Assembly (NCBI GenBank): GCA_018857735.1
Contig: JABMCL010002542.1
Coordinates: 147,501 to 211,500, forward strand
DNA from: Alviniconcha marisindica
Lineage: Eukaryota > Mollusca > Gastropoda > Provannidae
DNA: 64,000 nucleotides
Direction: 5' to 3'
A model generated the notes under the pieces. That model saw only the letters and a list, made by a program, of their open reading frames with translations. It searched no databases and was not told where the DNA came from. Positions 57,301 through 60,994 of this stretch are shown piece after piece. A program made the translations under genes and the position numbers. The stretch's first letter is position 1. Each line of letters begins with the position of its first letter.

Positions 57301-60300
57301 ACTTGGGCAAAACGAAGGTGTGGGCGAACCTTTTCTGCGGAGTTGTCTGACCCGTCCCTTGACCTTCCACCTTGACCTTGGGCAAAGGTCGACTGCCGCC
57401 TTGCTTGGCTTTCTGAAGAAGCTGCTTGACGACAGATTTGGATTTGTCCTTGGCAAGCCTGACTTGTTTTGATTCTGTCTCCTGGCGCTGTTTCTTCTTC
57501 ACTCTCTGCCACTTCAGTTTCACCTGCTCAGCTACATTGGCTTTGGAAGACTTCTCTGCACTCCGCAAACAAGGTGCCGTCGGACTCTCAGACGCGGGCA
57601 TCAGTCTGGTCAAACTCCGTCTCTCAGCTCTCTTCGACACAAGTTTTTTCTTCAGCTTTTCAGCAGTCGCCGGCGACACCGCCTGGTGCGGCGTCGGATG
57701 CAGCTTCCTGTCTGCCACTTTCTTCACGGACCCCTCAGACGGCACCGGATGCTTCCGCGGGCGACCCACCTTGTTCTGCACCACACGACCTTGAAGAGCG
57801 TGCTTGTGCTTGGCCTTCAGGGAGGCCAGGAGCTGCTTAGCAGCCAACGCCTTTTGCAAAAGCTCGTCTCGTGACAGCGGCCGCACCCCACTGGCCTCAC
57901 CGCAGGTTCCGAAGATCCCAGGTAGGCTAACTGACGTGTGGGCAGCGAGTGGAGGCGGCTCAAGGGTCGAGGACTTGTGGCTCGATGCCTTGAGGCCGGC
58001 GTGACGTTCTGCTTCAGTGGCCCTGCTTGGTCTGGAGTGAATCCCTTGAAGTTTCTGTTCAGCTCGGATGGCTGCTCGCAGCTTCTTGCTAGAGAGACGC
58101 ACATCCTCCTCTGAGAATCCATGAAATTCCTCATCCTGCCAAATCAAATCAAAGCCACTGATCAAATAAATACAGCTTAGTCGTGTGGGGTGGGGAGAGA
58201 AGCGGTGCATTTTTTTTTTATTCATTTAAAACTGTAAGTGTATTGCTGTTGCTTTTGTTAGAGCTAGACTGGTGGTTTAGTTTCTCACCCGCCCCCGCCC
58301 CCAATTTTTTTTGGTTTTTTTTGGTTTTTGCATGGGACATTAGGAGTTTTTGCTTTTTACCATTGAACTAGAACTCGCAGGGTCATCGGGCAGGACACTA
58401 GGATTAGGTTTTCAAATACTAGTACCAATGCAACTATTAGTTATGTTGCAAACTTGCAATGTCCAATTAGTAATATTACTAAGATTACGTCTTAATAATA
58501 AATAAATAAATAAATAATAAAAACAAAGATTTCTATGGCATTCCAATTGCAATGAATAAAATGCGCTTCACAGTAGCTGTACATGACCCCCCCTCCCCCC
58601 CCAAAAAAAAAATCAAGGTATAACTATAACTAGTATTTAAGCTATTAAAAAATTTTAAAAAAAAGAGAAGTATAATGTTAAAAGATGGGGGGGGGGGGGG
58701 AAGAAGGGTAAACAAACTTGTCACAACAAAAACACAACACAAACACACATCATATAATCTTAAGCAACAAAATCCATAGTTCAATTATCACTTATGAGTA
58801 TGACAATGACGACAACGCATGAACTAAGTCAGCCATGCATAAATTGAAAATTCGCTCAAATTGTATTACTGCTAACTCAGTAACCGCACACACTCATACT
58901 GAGTCACTGAGTCAAAGTCCATGCTCAACAACAGTGGCAAATGTTTTAAAAACAAACATTTCACCATACACTCATAGAGTCATACAGTCAGCTGCATTCC
59001 ATCCTCTGTGATACTAAAAATAACTCTTTCATGGTCCAGCTGGGACCATCTGTATAATTACTTTTTCAAAGACGAAGGCCACACTGACTGTCACCTTTTC
59101 ATGGTTTATGCACAGCATAGAACATAATACATCATCATAGTGCATAAGAAACAAATGTCATGTACACAAGCATCTTTTTATTTAGCTTTTTTTTTTTTTA
59201 CTGTCACCAAATGCTAGTGTCAGATAGTGAGTCACATTACTTAAACTAGTTACTTAAAGTCACAAGGAAACCATGTGACCAGTCAGGACATAATGGCAAT
59301 ACATAATATTAAATCAGGGCAAGTAAACACAATACCTCCATTGTTTCAGTCACAAGTAAAAAGTCTCATTCACTTCAGGGATTAGGCGTGATGCAAATTT
59401 TATTTTCTGCGAGCCAACGGCAGCGCAGTAGGGGGAGGATTTGGACAAAAACGAAGGCAGACGGACCGAGAAGGTAGAATTACAAAAGCAGAAGGAAGAC
59501 ATTTCTGGCAGTGGGGGAAGCATGCGTGGCTACTATTAATTAGTATGACCTACTCCAGGCTTCAATGGGGAGAACACCTGTTCACTCTGGGTTCTCAACA
59601 GTGGGAGAGACCCGAATTTCTGTGTCCCAACTACCCCCACAGTGGGTAATGACTACAGGAAGTTCCAACACATTAAACTGAAATAAGACACGGTAGTTTA
59701 CAGGAACAATCTGGCTTATGATCCCACCTTTGAATCTGTCCAGTCCCACATGTCCAAATCCACATTACTGGTACACTAAAACTAGTTACTTTTTATATCA
59801 TACTTACAATGGTACATATAACCTTTTAGTTTTAATAGATTACTGGTACACTAATACTAGTTACTTTTTATATCATACTTACAATGATACATATATAACC
59901 TTTTAGTTTTAGTAGATCTATTTAGTTCCCCCCCCCCCCCAATCTTGTGTTTATGATCTTCAAAGTTCAGTTTATAATTTTATTTGATGGGTTCATGTCA
60001 ATAATTAACTAATATAAAGTCTGGTGAAACACAGACTGATTTAAAAATAAAATGCTTGAAAGATCAGTGGTAACAACCGAAAAACATTTTCACTAGCTAG
60101 TAGCTAATTAAAAAGTAATTTTACAAGTAGCCGACCCTATACCTCATAGGCTATACAGAGTTTCTCTATAATATCAGCCACCTAATTTAAAAACATCAAC
60201 CAGCAGCCAGCAGATCTAATAACTGGAGAAAAACGGATGAGGCTGAAGCTATGGTGCAAAAAGGACACTTAGGAAGCTGCATTTGCTATCTGGAGGTAAA

Positions 60301-60952
60301 AAACTAAAACTGTGTAAAAATGTTGTACATGTATGCCTGTGAAAAGTACAAACTACCAGGTGGCCCCTACCAAACAGAGTACCTGAAATGAACTTGTGCA
60401 GGAGAGGCCAAACCTAGGCAAAGCAGGTGGTGAAATCAACTTTTTTTAAGTGCTCCCTTTTGACTAATTAATCACAGTTAATGCATCATGCTTTTTCAGA
60501 GAGCTAACTGACACTGTATCATGCTTTTTCAGAGAGCTAACCAACTGAGTAAATGAAAGGAAAAGGGCTAAATTTTGAATGCTGGGTTAGTTCAAAGGGG
60601 AAGGTAGCAATCATGAATCAGTGAATCACTACTTCTCATTGTCTTGGAGAAGGCTGGCAAAGTAGCCAGTGACCAATACACCACAGACATTGAAGTTCAT
60701 TCTTGGATTTTAACATTATGTGCACAGGGTTGATCACCTCAGGGTCATGTATTGAAGATGGTTGAGCTCTACCCAGTAACAGCACTAACACAGAACTAAA
60801 ACGAACCTTACAGTTACACTTACAGTGAATTTTTGCGCAGGGCCAGTGGGTGTGCTAATTCTTTTTCTGACATAACATTAAACAACCATCAGCGAGACCA
60901 TTATTTATCACACATAATGCAATTTTGAAAAGGTGTAAAGCTGGTGATGATG

Positions 60953-60994
<42 letters not shown>
